DNA of 42,314 nucleotides from CAYUUP01 sp964447925. GTDB lineage: Bacteria; Bacillota; Clostridia; Oscillospirales; Oscillospiraceae. Below the pieces are notes generated by a model. That model was not told where the DNA came from, did no database searches, and was given only the letters and a program-made list of their open reading frames with translations. A program made the translations under genes and the position numbers. The stretch spans positions 1 to 42,314 of the forward strand of contig CAYUUP010000004.1 in NCBI GenBank assembly GCA_964447925.1. The letters run 5' to 3'. Positions 17,004-25,894 of this stretch are shown here, one piece after another (positions within the stretch are counted from its first letter, which is position 1; the number at the start of each line of letters is the position of its first letter).

Positions 17004-18010
17004 AGGTGACGGTACTGGGCAGCGGCGGCTGGGGTACGGCTCTGGCTCTGCTGCTGCTGGAGAATGGGCATCAGGTCAGCCTCTGGAGCTACACCCAGGA
17101 GGAGCATGACGCCATTGCTGCGGCGCGGGAAAATCCCGTGCTGCCGGGGGTACCCCTGCCCCCAGAGCTGGAACTGACCACCGATATGGGTCGGGCGGCG
17201 GACAGCAATATGGTGGTGTTGGCCACCCCCTCCTTTGCCGTACGCACCACGGCCAGATCGCTGAACCCTATTGTGACGCCGGGGACGGTACTGGTGAATG
17301 TGGCCAAGGGCATGGAGCGGGACACTGGGTTGCGTCTCTCCCAGGTCATCCGGCAGGAGACGGAGGAAACGTGTCCGGTGGCAGTCCTCTGTGGCCCCAC
17401 CCACGCCGAGGAGGTGGGCCGGGGCATCCCCAGCGCCATTGTGGCGGCCTCTGAAAATCAGCAGGCGGCCATGCTGGTACAGGACGCTTTTATGAACGGC
17501 CGGTTCCGGGTTTATACCAACTCTGATGTAGTGGGTGCTGAGTTAGGCGCCGCTCTGAAAAATATCATCGCTCTATGCGCCGGCATTAGCGATGGGCTGG
17601 GCTATGGAGACAACACCAGGGCTATGCTGATGACCCGGGGCCTCACCGAAATTGCCCGGCTGGGGGTGGCTATGGGAGCCAGACAATCCACCTTCGCCGG
17701 ACTCACCGGCCTGGGTGACCTGATCGTCACCTGCACCTCCGTCCACTCCCGGAACCATCAGGCGGGGTTGCTTATCGGCCAGGGCATCCCTGTGGCGGAG
17801 GTTCCCCAGCACATGGGTAAGAATATGGTAGTAGAAGGCTATTATGCCACCGCCAGCGCCTGGGAACAGGCCAGGCGGCTGGGACTGGAGATGCCTATCA
17901 CTGAGATGGCCTATGCAGTACTCTATGAAGGGCAGGACGTCCGGAAGGCCACGGGCCAGCTCATGGGCCGCCAGCGCCGCCACGAGGTGGAGGACGCCTG
18001 GGTTGTATGA
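17000..18010 (+). CDS. gpsA: Glycerol-3-phosphate dehydrogenase [NAD(P)+] GpsA
   Basis: A 336-aa cytoplasmic dehydrogenase that reduces dihydroxyacetone phosphate to sn-glycerol-3-phosphate, the PlsY substrate. The N-terminal nucleotide motif is GSGGWGTALA (residues about 7-16). The catalytic region GAELGAALKNIIALCAGI carries the conserved Lys-Asn pair, and NTRAMLMTRGLTEI follows. The ATG overlaps the plsY stop; GGAGG precedes it. An open frame continues far upstream inside plsY but is a shadow. It is followed by a hairpin terminator. Confidence 0.97.
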   Translation: MKVTVLGSGGWGTALALLLLENGHQVSLWSYTQEEHDAIAAARENPVLPGVPLPPELELTTDMGRAADSNMVVLATPSFAVRTTARSLNPIVTPGTVLVNVAKGMERDTGLRLSQVIRQETEETCPVAVLCGPTHAEEVGRGIPSAIVAASENQQAAMLVQDAFMNGRFRVYTNSDVVGAELGAALKNIIALCAGISDGLGYGDNTRAMLMTRGLTEIARLGVAMGARQSTFAGLTGLGDLIVTCTSVHSRNHQAGLLIGQGIPVAEVPQHMGKNMVVEGYYATASAWEQARRLGLEMPITEMAYAVLYEGQDVRKATGQLMGRQRRHEVEDAWVV

Positions 18011-18078
18011 GAATTTGGCATATCAAAGGGCTGCAGATCAACCTTCGTTTTGCTGCAGCCCCAGGGATTATATCGTAA

Positions 18079-18121
18079 TATTTTTCCCGGTTCCCATAGG
18101 GAACCGGGAAAAATAGCTTTT
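18079..18121. terminator. Bidirectional terminator between gpsA and the small ORF
   Basis: A perfect 17-bp stem (18079-18095 with 18099-18115) closes an ATA loop. The outer arm is A/T-rich, giving T-runs at the 3' end in both directions. It lies 68 bp after gpsA (+) and 21 bp after the small minus-strand ORF. Confidence 0.85.
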
Positions 18122-18141
18122 GGCGCGTGACCTTCCGGTGC

Positions 18142-18363
18142 TTAGCCGCCGGAAGGCCTCCAGTCCATCCCGCCGCTGTGGGACACCCGGTTCACCGATT
18201 GCGCCGCCAGTTCCTGACAGCTGCTGAACCTGCTGGCCCAGGACAGACCCGTCTGTCGGCTGCCCTTGCCATGCCAGCCGGGGGTGATGATCCGGGCTGC
18301 GCCCAGATTGGGCGTGGGGGCGAAGCCACCCGCCATCGAAGGTAACCGTTTCCACCCTTTCAT
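18142..18363 (-). CDS. Small ORF of unknown function between dusB and gpsA
   Basis: This 73-aa ORF is supported by its signals rather than by homology. AAGGAGG stands seven bases before the ATG at 18363, and a strong terminator begins 21 bp beyond its TAA. The peptide is rich in Gly, Ser and Trp (for example GAARIITPGWHGKGSRQTG), with one Cys and no membrane helix. I do not recognise it. It lies 103 bp downstream of dusB on the same strand and might be read through from there; no clear promoter of its own is seen. A second hairpin (CCTTCCGG, 18131-18138, with 18149-18156) overlaps its stop. Confidence 0.5.
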   Translation of the reverse strand: MKGWKRLPSMAGGFAPTPNLGAARIITPGWHGKGSRQTGLSWASRFSSCQELAAQSVNRVSHSGGMDWRPSGG

Positions 18364-18466
18364 AGCACTGCCTCCTTGCATTACGCTATATCAGGTTGTC
18401 AGTCAAAGGGGCATATCGCCCCCGGAACGGCAAATATCAGCGCTTTCTTCACTTCAAGCTCCCCGC

Positions 18467-19444
18467 TCACGGCTTCTCCTCCGCCGGGTCGGAAAGCTCT
18501 CGCAGGATTCCCTCTGTCACCTGCCGAATATCCGCCAGAGAGGTCATCTTCATGATCTCGCCCTTCCAGTAGGCAGCATGGGGAACCCCCTTCAGGTACC
18601 AGGCGTAGTGCTTCCTGGCCTCCAGACAAGCGATCTTTTCCCCCTTCTGGTTTGTTGCCAGCTCAAACTGCCGCACCGCCAGTCGGCACCGCTCCTCCAG
18701 CGAGGGGGGCGGGGGAAGGGACTCTCCCCGGAGCGCGGCATTGCCCGACCGGAATAGCCAGGGATTGCCCATAACACCCCGGGCCAGCATGACAAAGTCG
18801 GCCCCGGTCTGCCGGAGGATATCCACGCAGTCCTTGGGGGTCACCACATCGCCATTGGCAATGACGGGTACAGATACCGCCTGCTTCACCTGCCGGATGA
18901 TATTCCAATCTGCCCGGCCGGAGTACATCTGAGTGCGGGTGCGTCCGTGTACCGCCACCGCCGCCGCCCCGGCCGCTTCCACCGTCTGAGCCATCTCCAC
19001 GGCATTGACACTGCCGGAATCCCAGCCCTTCCGTAGCTTGACAGTGACGGGAATCTCCCCTGCCCCTCGGCAGACGGCCTCCACGATCCTGCCCGCCAGA
19101 TCTGGGGACCTCATCAAAGCGCAGCCATCGCCGTTTCCGGCAATCTTAGGCATAGGACAGCCCATGTTGATATCAATGAGATCGGGATGTACCAGTTCCC
19201 GGATTTTGGCCGCGCCCTCCTCCATACAGGCGGGATCACTGCCGAAGATCTGAACAGCAGCAGGGCGCTCATCCGGTCCCAGTTCCATCAGGCGCTGGGT
19301 CTTTTTGTCATTATAGCACAGAGCCTTGGCACTGACCATCTCGGTATAGACCAGTCCCGCCCCCAGCTCCCGACAGACTGTGCGGAAGGACAGATCAGTC
19401 ACCCCCGCCATGGGCGCCAGCAGCAGGGGCGAGGAGGGGGTCAC
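18467..19444 (-). CDS. dusB: tRNA-dihydrouridine synthase (DusB type)
   Basis: An FMN enzyme that reduces uridine to dihydrouridine in tRNA. The sequence shows LLLAPMAGVTDLSFR at the start of the TIM barrel, the NMGCPMPKI catalytic-cysteine motif followed by GNGDGCALM, VHGRTRTQMYSG, and the phosphate-binding ANGDV and GADFVMLARG. The length (about 325 aa) fits DusB. The start is uncertain: the longest frame begins at GTG 19504, but that codon lies inside the -35/-10 spacer of a strong promoter, so translation probably begins at GTG 19444 or a nearby non-ATG codon. No good Shine-Dalgarno is seen. Confidence 0.92.
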   Translation of the reverse strand: MTPSSPLLLAPMAGVTDLSFRTVCRELGAGLVYTEMVSAKALCYNDKKTQRLMELGPDERPAAVQIFGSDPACMEEGAAKIRELVHPDLIDINMGCPMPKIAGNGDGCALMRSPDLAGRIVEAVCRGAGEIPVTVKLRKGWDSGSVNAVEMAQTVEAAGAAAVAVHGRTRTQMYSGRADWNIIRQVKQAVSVPVIANGDVVTPKDCVDILRQTGADFVMLARGVMGNPWLFRSGNAALRGESLPPPPSLEERCRLAVRQFELATNQKGEKIACLEARKHYAWYLKGVPHAAYWKGEIMKMTSLADIRQVTEGILRELSDPAEEKP

Positions 19445-19494
19445 ATGGGCAATTCGAGTTTGTCTGGACAGATTATCACATCCTCTGGAGCAGT

Positions 19495-19523
19495 ATAATA
19501 TCACACAAATCCAATCCTGTCAA
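19495..19523 (-). promoter_or_regulatory. Sigma-A promoter of dusB
   Basis: On the minus strand, consensus TTGACA (19523-19518), a 17-bp spacer and TATTAT (19500-19495). The expected start of transcription is near 19488. Confidence 0.7.
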
Positions 19524-19577
19524 GGGGGAGCCTCTTTGTGCAATATACCGTCTTGAAATTGTCTCTCTCCGGTCGGG

Positions 19578-20945
19578 TCATTTCCCCACGCAGAACCGCT
19601 GGAAGATTCGGTCGGTGACGTCCTCCTGCACCTGGCGGCCCGTTGTCTCACCCAAGGCAGCCATGGCCATCTCTACATCAGAGAGCAGGGCATCGGGGGT
19701 CATCCCCTCCGCCAGCCCGTCCTGGGCCCGTTCCAGACAGGCAGCGGCCCGGTTCACTGTCTCCGCTTGCCGGAGGTTGGTCAGCACCTCACCTGAAAAT
19801 TCCTGTCCCCCGGCGGGGAACAGCCGGTTTACAATATCCTCCAGCCTGTCCAGCCCCATTCCCTCTTTTGCGCTGACACAACAGATATGGGGCGCGTCCA
19901 GGGAAGTCACGTCCCATGCTGGGGGAAGGTCGGTCTTATTCACTACTGTAACCACCTGGGGTACAGCCTTTGCCAATTCTCGGACAGCGGTGTCCTCCCC
20001 CGTCAGGGGAACGCTGCTGTCCAGCACCACCAGGGCCAGCTCAGCCCGCTGCAAGGCCTCCTTGGAGCGGAGTACACCCTGACGCTCCACCTCATCCTCG
20101 GTGTCTCGCAGGCCGGCGGTGTCGATGAGACGCAGGAGGACATCTCCCAGGCGGAGATTTTCCTCCACGGTGTCCCGGGTAGTGCCGGGCTGATCCGTAA
20201 CAATGGCCCGCTGATAGCCCAGCAGAGCGTTCAAAAGGGAGGATTTGCCGCTGTTGGGCCGGCCTACAATGGCACAGTCGATGCCCTGGGTCAGGCGGCG
20301 GCCCCGGCGATAGCTCTCCCCTAGGGTCTTCAGCTCCCGCAATGCACGGCGCAGGACATCCGCCATTTCCCGCCGCTCAAACGGCTCAATATCCTCGTCG
20401 GAATAGTCCAGCACGGCGCAGAAGTGAGCGGATAAATCCACAAGCGCGTCATAGACAGCAGTGATTTTCCGGCTCATGGCGCCGGAGAGCTGACCGGCGG
20501 CGCAACGGCAGGCGGCGGAGGTCTGAGCATCAATGAGGTCAATGATAGCCTCCGCCTGGGTTAGATCCAGCTTGCCGTTCAAGAAAGCCCGCTTGGTAAA
20601 TTCCCCCGGTCCGGCCTGGCGGACTCCATGGACAAAAAGAGATTCCAGCCCTGCCAACAGCACGACGGGAGAACCGTGACATTGCAGCTCCGCCGTGTCC
20701 TCGCCGGTATAGCTGGCAGGCGCTTTGGAATAGGTTGCTATGCATTGATCGATGATCTGCCCCTGGCTGTCTCGCAGACTGCCCAACACCAGCCGTCCCG
20801 GGGGATAACTGTCCATGGGTCTGCCGCTCCGGGGGGTAAAGACGGCCTCCAACGCGGGAAGAGAGCGTGGGCCGGAAAGCCGCAGGATGCCGATGGCGGA
20901 ACGGACAGTGCCGGTGGCGATGGCGGCAATGGTATCAGCTGGCAT
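19578..20945 (-). CDS. mnmE: tRNA modification GTPase MnmE (TrmE)
   Basis: A 455-aa protein that, with MnmG, modifies U34 of certain tRNAs to 5-carboxymethylaminomethyl-uridine. The N-terminal folate-binding domain opens DTIAAIATGTVRSAIGILRLSG. The inserted G domain has GRPNSGKSSLLNAL, DTAGLRDT and NKTDL (residues about 220-345). The C-terminus ends FCVGK, the family's CxGK catalytic-cysteine motif. AAGGAGG precedes the ATG by six bases. It lies 52 bp downstream of the lipid-kinase gene and may be co-transcribed with it. MnmG is not in the window. Confidence 0.97.
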   Translation of the reverse strand: MPADTIAAIATGTVRSAIGILRLSGPRSLPALEAVFTPRSGRPMDSYPPGRLVLGSLRDSQGQIIDQCIATYSKAPASYTGEDTAELQCHGSPVVLLAGLESLFVHGVRQAGPGEFTKRAFLNGKLDLTQAEAIIDLIDAQTSAACRCAAGQLSGAMSRKITAVYDALVDLSAHFCAVLDYSDEDIEPFERREMADVLRRALRELKTLGESYRRGRRLTQGIDCAIVGRPNSGKSSLLNALLGYQRAIVTDQPGTTRDTVEENLRLGDVLLRLIDTAGLRDTEDEVERQGVLRSKEALQRAELALVVLDSSVPLTGEDTAVRELAKAVPQVVTVVNKTDLPPAWDVTSLDAPHICCVSAKEGMGLDRLEDIVNRLFPAGGQEFSGEVLTNLRQAETVNRAAACLERAQDGLAEGMTPDALLSDVEMAMAALGETTGRQVQEDVTDRIFQRFCVGK

Positions 20946-20997
20946 GAGACACCTCCTTTAGAACTTGCGGATAAATGCGCTTTACAGTCTTAAAAAG

Positions 20998-21906
20998 TCA
21001 ACCTTGGGGTCGGCAGATCCGAATGGCACAGGAGCGGTTCCCCACCTCTGCCTGCAGATGCGCCCCCCCAAACTCGCCGTCCAGTGTCCAGGGGATGGGT
21101 TCTCCCAGACTGGTGAAGGTGAGTTTCCGGGCCTGGAAGCCGATGACATTTCCGTTGGGCTGCCGGGAGGACAGGGATGCCACAATACTGTTAAATTCCT
21201 CCAGCGACTTTGGCGACCGCACCAGCATAACCTCGAAAAGGCCATCATCCAGCACCACGGCATCCGCCTTGACGCCCCGGAAGCCGCCCACCGAGACGGA
21301 GTTGGACACCATGCCGTAAATAAACTCCCCCTGGATACACCGCTCATCTGTCTCCACCCGCAATGGGTATGTCTTTAGGGCAGTCAGGCTGGCCACTCCC
21401 TCCAATACATAAGCGGTGTGGCCCAGGACGGTCTTCATCCCATGGGGTGTGCGGTAAGACACGTCAGTAAAGACACCGAAAGCCGCCACATAGATGAATT
21501 GCCGGACAGTCTCCTCGCTCCCGCGGAAAAGCCCCACATCACAGAGGTGCGCCGGCTCCACAGCGGCGAGCTTCGCCGCTTGGACATAGCGGTTCCGGGG
21601 GATGTTCAGTGTGCGTGCGAAGTCGTTGGTAGTGCCTGCAGGGATATAGCCCAGGGGAGGCGGGTCATCCAGCCTCAGCAGACCGGTGATGACCTCGTTC
21701 AGCGTGCCGTCACCGCCGCCACAAACCACTCGATCATAATTGTTTCCCATCTCCGCCGCCGAAACCGCATCGCCCGGCCCGAAGGTGGGATACAGCGTGG
21801 GCCGCCACCCGTGGGCGGCAAAGCACTCCACAATATTTCCAATGTGGGACCGCAGCCTGCCCCTCCCTGCGGTGGGGTTATAGATAAAAAGCAGTGGCCC
21901 TGCCAT
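20998..21906 (-). CDS. Diacylglycerol/lipid kinase family protein (YegS/DagK-like)
   Basis: A 302-aa kinase with the diacylglycerol-kinase catalytic fold: LLFIYNPTAGRGRLRS at the N-terminus, VVCGGGDGTLNEVITGL (the GGDGT nucleotide motif, residues about 58-74) and GYIPAGTTNDFART. The family phosphorylates diacylglycerol or related lipids and recycles phospholipid intermediates. The start at 21906 follows GGGTGG and gives the normal MxxxLxIxNP opening; the open frame reaches 22008, but that position coincides with the predicted transcription start. Exact lipid specificity (DagK versus YegS) cannot be decided. Confidence 0.9.
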   Translation of the reverse strand: MAGPLLFIYNPTAGRGRLRSHIGNIVECFAAHGWRPTLYPTFGPGDAVSAAEMGNNYDRVVCGGGDGTLNEVITGLLRLDDPPPLGYIPAGTTNDFARTLNIPRNRYVQAAKLAAVEPAHLCDVGLFRGSEETVRQFIYVAAFGVFTDVSYRTPHGMKTVLGHTAYVLEGVASLTALKTYPLRVETDERCIQGEFIYGMVSNSVSVGGFRGVKADAVVLDDGLFEVMLVRSPKSLEEFNSIVASLSSRQPNGNVIGFQARKLTFTSLGEPIPWTLDGEFGGAHLQAEVGNRSCAIRICRPQG

Positions 21907-22008
21907 AAATAACCACCCTTTCTGCGCGGGTCTGTTTCCTTTTTGGATCAGACGCTGCTGCGCATCTATGCAGCCCGCATCCGGAGGGACTTCATCAGGC
22001 TGCATCAC

Positions 22009-22037
22009 ATTATATCATTTTACTTGCCTCCTGTAAA
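22009..22037 (-). promoter_or_regulatory. Sigma-A promoter of the lipid-kinase/mnmE unit
   Basis: On the minus strand, TTTACA (22037-22032), a 17-bp spacer and TATAAT (22014-22009). Transcription would begin near 22002. Confidence 0.75.
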
Positions 22038-22137
22038 GCAGGATCCGAGTTTGAAAAAGCTCTTTCTGTAGGTTTGTCAATGATCGTTGGCAAATCTGCA
22101 AAATCCACCGGCGCACAAAACCTGACCCCTTTCGTCA

Positions 22138-22167
22138 GCATGAAAGCACCCTTCCCTGGAGATACTA
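22138..22167 (+). promoter_or_regulatory. Sigma-F/sigma-G-type promoter of sigG
   Basis: GCATG (22138-22142), a 15-bp spacer and GGAGATACTA (22158-22167) closely match the forespore consensus GYWTA-N15-16-GGNNANAATR. Sigma-F and sigma-G both read this class, which fits the known control of sigG. Confidence 0.6.
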
Positions 22168-22195
22168 GGAATCACCAAAACGGGGAGGGTCAGCC

Positions 22196-22969
22196 ATGTA
22201 TGGTAAAGTAGAACTCTGCGGCGTCAACACCTCCAAGCTGAAGGTGCTGAAAAACAGCGAGATGGTAGAACTGCTCCGCCGGGTGCGCCAGGGAGATCAG
22301 GATGCCCGGCAGCGGATGATTGAGGGAAATCTGCGTCTGGTGCTGTCGGTGATCCAGCGGTTTGCCGGCCGTGGGGAAAATATCGACGATCTCTTTCAAA
22401 TTGGCTGCATCGGCCTGATCAAGGCCATTGACAACTTCGATGCAGATCAGTATGAGGTTCGGTTCTCTACCTACGGTGTCCCCATGATTGCGGGGGAGAT
22501 CCGTCGGTTTTTGCGAGATTCCTCCGCTATGCGGGTCAGCCGCTCGGTGCGGGATATGGCCTATAAAATCCTGCAGACCCGGGAGAGCCTGATATCAGAG
22601 AATCAGCGGGAGCCTACGGTGGACGAGATCGCCAAGCGGCTGGAGCTGCGGCGGGAGGACGTGGTGATGGCCATGGACGCTATCACCGATCCCGTCTCCC
22701 TCTATGAGCCGGTCTATACAGATGGCGGGGACGCTATCTGTGTGATGGATCAGGTCAAGGACAACAAGAACACCGATGAGCGCTGGCTGGAGCATATCGC
22801 CCTGCGGGAGGCCATCGACCACCTGGGGGACCGGGAAAAGCGCATTATCCAGCTGCGCTTCTTCCAGGGCAAGACCCAGATGGAAGTCTCTGCTGAGATC
22901 GGCATCTCCCAGGCCCAGGTTTCCCGGCTGGAGAAGAACGCCCTGAACCAGATCCGCAAGAGTCTGTAA
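22196..22969 (+). CDS. sigG: RNA polymerase sporulation sigma factor SigG
   Basis: A 257-aa sigma-70-family factor that drives late forespore transcription. The N-terminus YGKVELCGVNTSKLKVL is the SigG hallmark. Region 2 follows (NLRLVLSVIQRFAGRGENIDDLFQIGCIGLIKAIDNFD), then region 3 and the region 4 helix-turn-helix TQMEVSAEIGISQAQVSRLEK. GGGAGGG precedes the ATG. Upstream lies a sigma-F/G-type promoter. The neighbouring sigE and spoIIGA genes, often adjacent in Bacilli and many Clostridia, are not found on either side here. This gene is the clearest evidence that the host forms endospores. Confidence 0.96.
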   Translation: MYGKVELCGVNTSKLKVLKNSEMVELLRRVRQGDQDARQRMIEGNLRLVLSVIQRFAGRGENIDDLFQIGCIGLIKAIDNFDADQYEVRFSTYGVPMIAGEIRRFLRDSSAMRVSRSVRDMAYKILQTRESLISENQREPTVDEIAKRLELRREDVVMAMDAITDPVSLYEPVYTDGGDAICVMDQVKDNKNTDERWLEHIALREAIDHLGDREKRIIQLRFFQGKTQMEVSAEIGISQAQVSRLEKNALNQIRKSL

Positions 22970-23022
22970 CCTGCAGACCATCTGGAAGATAGGACAGCAA
23001 AATTTGCTTTCACTTGAATAAA

Positions 23023-23059
23023 CGGAAAAGAAGGGGGCCAGCCGACCGGACTGGTCCCC
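23023..23059 (-). terminator. Terminator of copA-csoR
   Basis: A 9-bp stem (23033-23041 with 23051-23059, one G.T pair) is followed on the minus strand by TTCTTTT. It lies 34 bp after csoR and faces the sigG end. Confidence 0.65.
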
Positions 23060-23093
23060 TATGCTGTCTTACACCGGGGCAGCTTCTTTTTGT

Positions 23094-23357
23094 TCAGCGG
23101 TTCAATTTTTCCAGGATGGCGGTGATCTCCGCCAGCTTTTCCCCAGCGTCTCCCGCCTCCACCGCCTCTCGGACACAGCAGGAGATGTGAGCCTTCAGCA
23201 CCTCGGAATTGGCCTTGGACAGGATGGACTGGGTGGCCAGGATCTGGTTGGAGATATCCACACAGTATCGATCCTCCTCCACCATGCGCAGGATGCCATC
23301 CAGCTGACCTCGGGCGGTCTTCAGCAGTCGGGAAACCTGGGTCTTGTCCGCCCTCAA
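23094..23357 (-). CDS. csoR: CsoR-family copper-sensing repressor
   Basis: An 87-aa all-helical DNA-binding repressor that releases DNA when it binds Cu(I). The metal ligands of the family are present: Cys32 (YCVDI), His57 and Cys61 (HISCC), in the H-x3-C spacing of CsoR. RGQLDGILRMVE is the conserved first-helix region. The start is TTG at 23357, which overlaps the copA stop (TTGA); a longer start is not available. Its expected target is the GC-rich palindrome at the copA promoter, making a self-contained copper circuit with the regulator as second gene. Confidence 0.92.
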   Translation of the reverse strand: MRADKTQVSRLLKTARGQLDGILRMVEEDRYCVDISNQILATQSILSKANSEVLKAHISCCVREAVEAGDAGEKLAEITAILEKLNR

Positions 23358-25894
23358 GAGATGGACACCACCTGGAAGTCCGCCTCGGTGACGGCGGCAA
23401 TCAGAGCGTTGTCCTCCACAGGGGCGGAGAGGGTTACGGCGGCGGATTTCTGTTCTAGGTCCACCACGGCGGAAGCCACGCCGGGTACGGCGGACAGGGC
23501 CTTTTCTACGGTGGCCTTACAGTGATTGCACATCATGCCCTCTACGATCAGGGTCTTTGTCATTGTCGATGCAGCTCCTTCTGTTTGATTGAATTTATCC
23601 TCAGCCCCAGCCAAGGGCAGAGTGACAGGATTAGGGGATTCTGGCCGCTGGCCCTGCCTGGGCCGGAAGAACCGCAGCCGCAGGGCATTGGACACCACGC
23701 AGACAGAGGAAAGGGACATGGCTGCGGCAGCGAACATGGGGTTCAGCTGCCAACCCAACAGGGGATAGAAGACCCCCGCCGCCAGTGGGATACCGATGCA
23801 GTTATAGAAGAAGGCCCAGAACAGGTTCTGCCGGATATTCCGGATGGTGGCGCGGGACAGTTCTACCGCCGCCACAGCATCCAGCAGATCGGAGCGCATC
23901 AGCACCACATCAGCGGACTCCATGGCCACATCGGTTCCAGCTCCGATGGCAATACCCACATCGGCCCGGGCCAGGGCAGGGGCATCGTTAATGCCGTCAC
24001 CGATCATAGCCACCCGGCCCTTGGACTGAAGCGCGGCCACCTGCTTTTCCTTATCTTGGGGCAGCACCTCGGCAATGACCTCTGTCACCCCCAGCTCTCG
24101 GCCAATGGCCTCCGCCGTCCGCCGGTTATCACCGGTGAGCATCATGACATCCAGTCCCAGCTTCCGGAAGCCCCGGATGGCGGCCACGCTGGTAGGCTTG
24201 GGGACATCAGCCACAGCCACAGCCCCCAAATAGGCTCCGTCCCGGATAAAGAACAGGGGCGTCTTGCCCTGGTCAGCCAGGGCATCGGCGCTGACTGTGA
24301 TGCCCTGATCGGCCATCAGTCTGGCATTTCCGGCTACGCAGGGCTTGCCGCTTACAACGGCCCGGATTCCCAACCCCGGCAGAGCCTCAAAATTCCGAAC
24401 TGCGGGAGGCGTAATGCCCTTCTCCCTTGCCTTCTCCAGAATCGCTGCCGCCAGCGGATGCTCGGAACCGCTCTCCAGTGCGGCTGCCACCGCCAGCAGT
24501 TCATGCTCGCTGACTCCCTGGGGCAGCAGATCGGTGACCACAGGGTGCCCCTCCGTGATGGTGCCGGTCTTATCCAGCACCACCGTCTTGACGGTGTGAA
24601 GCGTCTCCAACGCCTCGGCAGATTTGATGAGGATGCCGGATTCCGCCCCTTTTCCAGTTCCAACCATAATCGCCACGGGAGTGGCAAGGCCCAGGGCGCA
24701 GGGGCAGGAGATCACCAGCACGGATACCCCAGCGGTGAGGGCTGATCCGGCGCTGCCTGTGACGATGAGCCAGACAGCGGCCGTGACAACGGCAATTGCG
24801 ATGACAGTGGGGACGAAAATGCCCGCCACCTTGTCCGCTAGCTTGGCGATGGGCGCCTTAGTGGAGGACGCCTCCTCCACCAGCTGGATGATCTGGGAGA
24901 GAGTCGTCTCATCCCCCACCTGTGTGGCCTGGAAGGTAATGGCCCCGGTGCCGTTGATGGCGGCGGCGGAGACCTTATCTCCCGGCCCCTTTTCCACGGG
25001 GATAGATTCCCCTGTCAGGGCGGACTCATCGGCGGAGGATCGTCCCTCCACTACAATACCGTCCACAGGGAAGGACTGCCCCGGGCGGACGACAACCAGA
25101 TCACCGGTGACCACCTCTTCGGCCGGCACAGTCACTTCTGCCCCATCCCGGAGAACGGTGGCCTGCCGGGGAGCCAGATCCATCAGCCTTTCAATGGCCT
25201 GAGAGGTCTTGCCCTTGGAGCGGCTCTCCAGATATTTGCCAAGGGTGATAAGGGTCAGGATCATTCCGGCGGACTCCAGGTAGAGGTGATCCATGTGATA
25301 GACCTCCGCCGTCTCCATATCACCGTGGCCCAGCGCCCAGCCGGTGACAAAAATCGCGTAGAGGGAGTACAGGGTGGAGGCAGTGGCTCCCAGCGCAATG
25401 AGGGAATCCATCGTTGGCCCCCGGTTCCACAGCGCCCGGAAGCCGGAGGTGAAGTAGCTATCGTTGACGTAGAGAATGGGCAGCAGCAGTACAAACTGTG
25501 CCAACACATAGACCATGGAGTTTTCCACCCCGGTGAAGACAGCGGGCAGGGGCAGACCTATCATATGGCCCATGCTCAGATAAAACAATGGAATTAAAAA
25601 GATGAAGGAGATGATGAGACGGCGGCGCATAGCTTTCTGCTGATTCTGCGGAGCATTCTGAGACGGAGTGACTTCTCCCTTGTTGTCCGCAGGGGATGCC
25701 CCATAGCCCGCAGCAGAGACGGCGGCGCAGATGGCGGCGGTGTCCACCGCCCCCTCGTCATAGGTGACGGTCATCCGGTTGGCCAGCAGATTCACCTGGA
25801 CGGCATCCACGCCCTCCAGTCTGTTCACCGCTTTCTCCACATGGGAGGAGCAGGCGGAACAGGTCATGCCGGTGACGTTAAATGTCTGCTTCGT
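23354..25894 (-). CDS. copA: Copper-exporting P1B-type ATPase CopA, near-cognate ACG start
   Basis: A copper-efflux pump of about 846 aa. An N-terminal metal-binding domain (GMTCSACSSHV) leads into eight TM segments, TGES, the CPC ion-binding motif (SCPCALGLA), the DKTGT phosphorylation site, SEHPLA and GDGINDAPAL. A second CopZ-like domain is fused to the C-terminus (EGMMCNHCKATV). AAGGAGG (25909-25903) stands eight bases before ACG AAG CAG, exactly where ATG AAG CAG is expected, so the initiator appears to have changed to ACG. An upstream GTG (25930) is in frame but abuts the operator and lacks a ribosome site. Translation may be weak, or this base may be an error. Confidence 0.93.
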   Translation of the reverse strand, partial: TKQTFNVTGMTCSACSSHVEKAVNRLEGVDAVQVNLLANRMTVTYDEGAVDTAAICAAVSAAGYGASPADNKGEVTPSQNAPQNQQKAMRRRLIISFIFLIPLFYLSMGHMIGLPLPAVFTGVENSMVYVLAQFVLLLPILYVNDSYFTSGFRALWNRGPTMDSLIALGATASTLYSLYAIFVTGWALGHGDMETAEVYHMDHLYLESAGMILTLITLGKYLESRSKGKTSQAIERLMDLAPRQATVLRDGAEVTVPAEEVVTGDLVVVRPGQSFPVDGIVVEGRSSADESALTGESIPVEKGPGDKVSAAAINGTGAITFQATQVGDETTLSQIIQLVEEASSTKAPIAKLADKVAGIFVPTVIAIAVVTAAVWLIVTGSAGSALTAGVSVLVISCPCALGLATPVAIMVGTGKGAESGILIKSAEALETLHTVKTVVLDKTGTITEGHPVVTDLLPQGVSEHELLAVAAALESGSEHPLAAAILEKAREKGITPPAVRNFEALPGLGIRAVVSGKPCVAGNARLMADQGITVSADALADQGKTPLFFIRDGAYLGAVAVADVPKPTSVAAIRGFRKLGLDVMMLTGDNRRTAEAIGRELGVTEVIAEVLPQDKEKQVAALQSKGRVAMIGDGINDAPALARADVGIAIGAGTDVAMESADVVLMRSDLLDAVAAVELSRATIRNIRQNLFWAFFYNCIGIPLAAGVFYPLLGWQLNPMFAAAAMSLSSVCVVSNALRLRFFRPRQGQRPESPNPVTLPLAGAEDKFNQTEGAASTMTKTLIVEGMMCNHCKATVEKALSAVPGVASAVVDLEQKSAAVTLSAPVEDNALIAAVTEADFQVVSIS

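Noticed and set aside
18035..18062. Hairpin GGGCTGCAG...CTGCAGCCC directly after gpsA as the terminator
   Set aside because: No T-run follows; the stronger 17-bp stem at 18079-18121 is the better terminator.
23522..24745. A 407-codon plus-strand frame opposite copA
   Set aside because: Antisense shadow of a clear P-type ATPase in GC-rich DNA; no start signal or recognisable domain.
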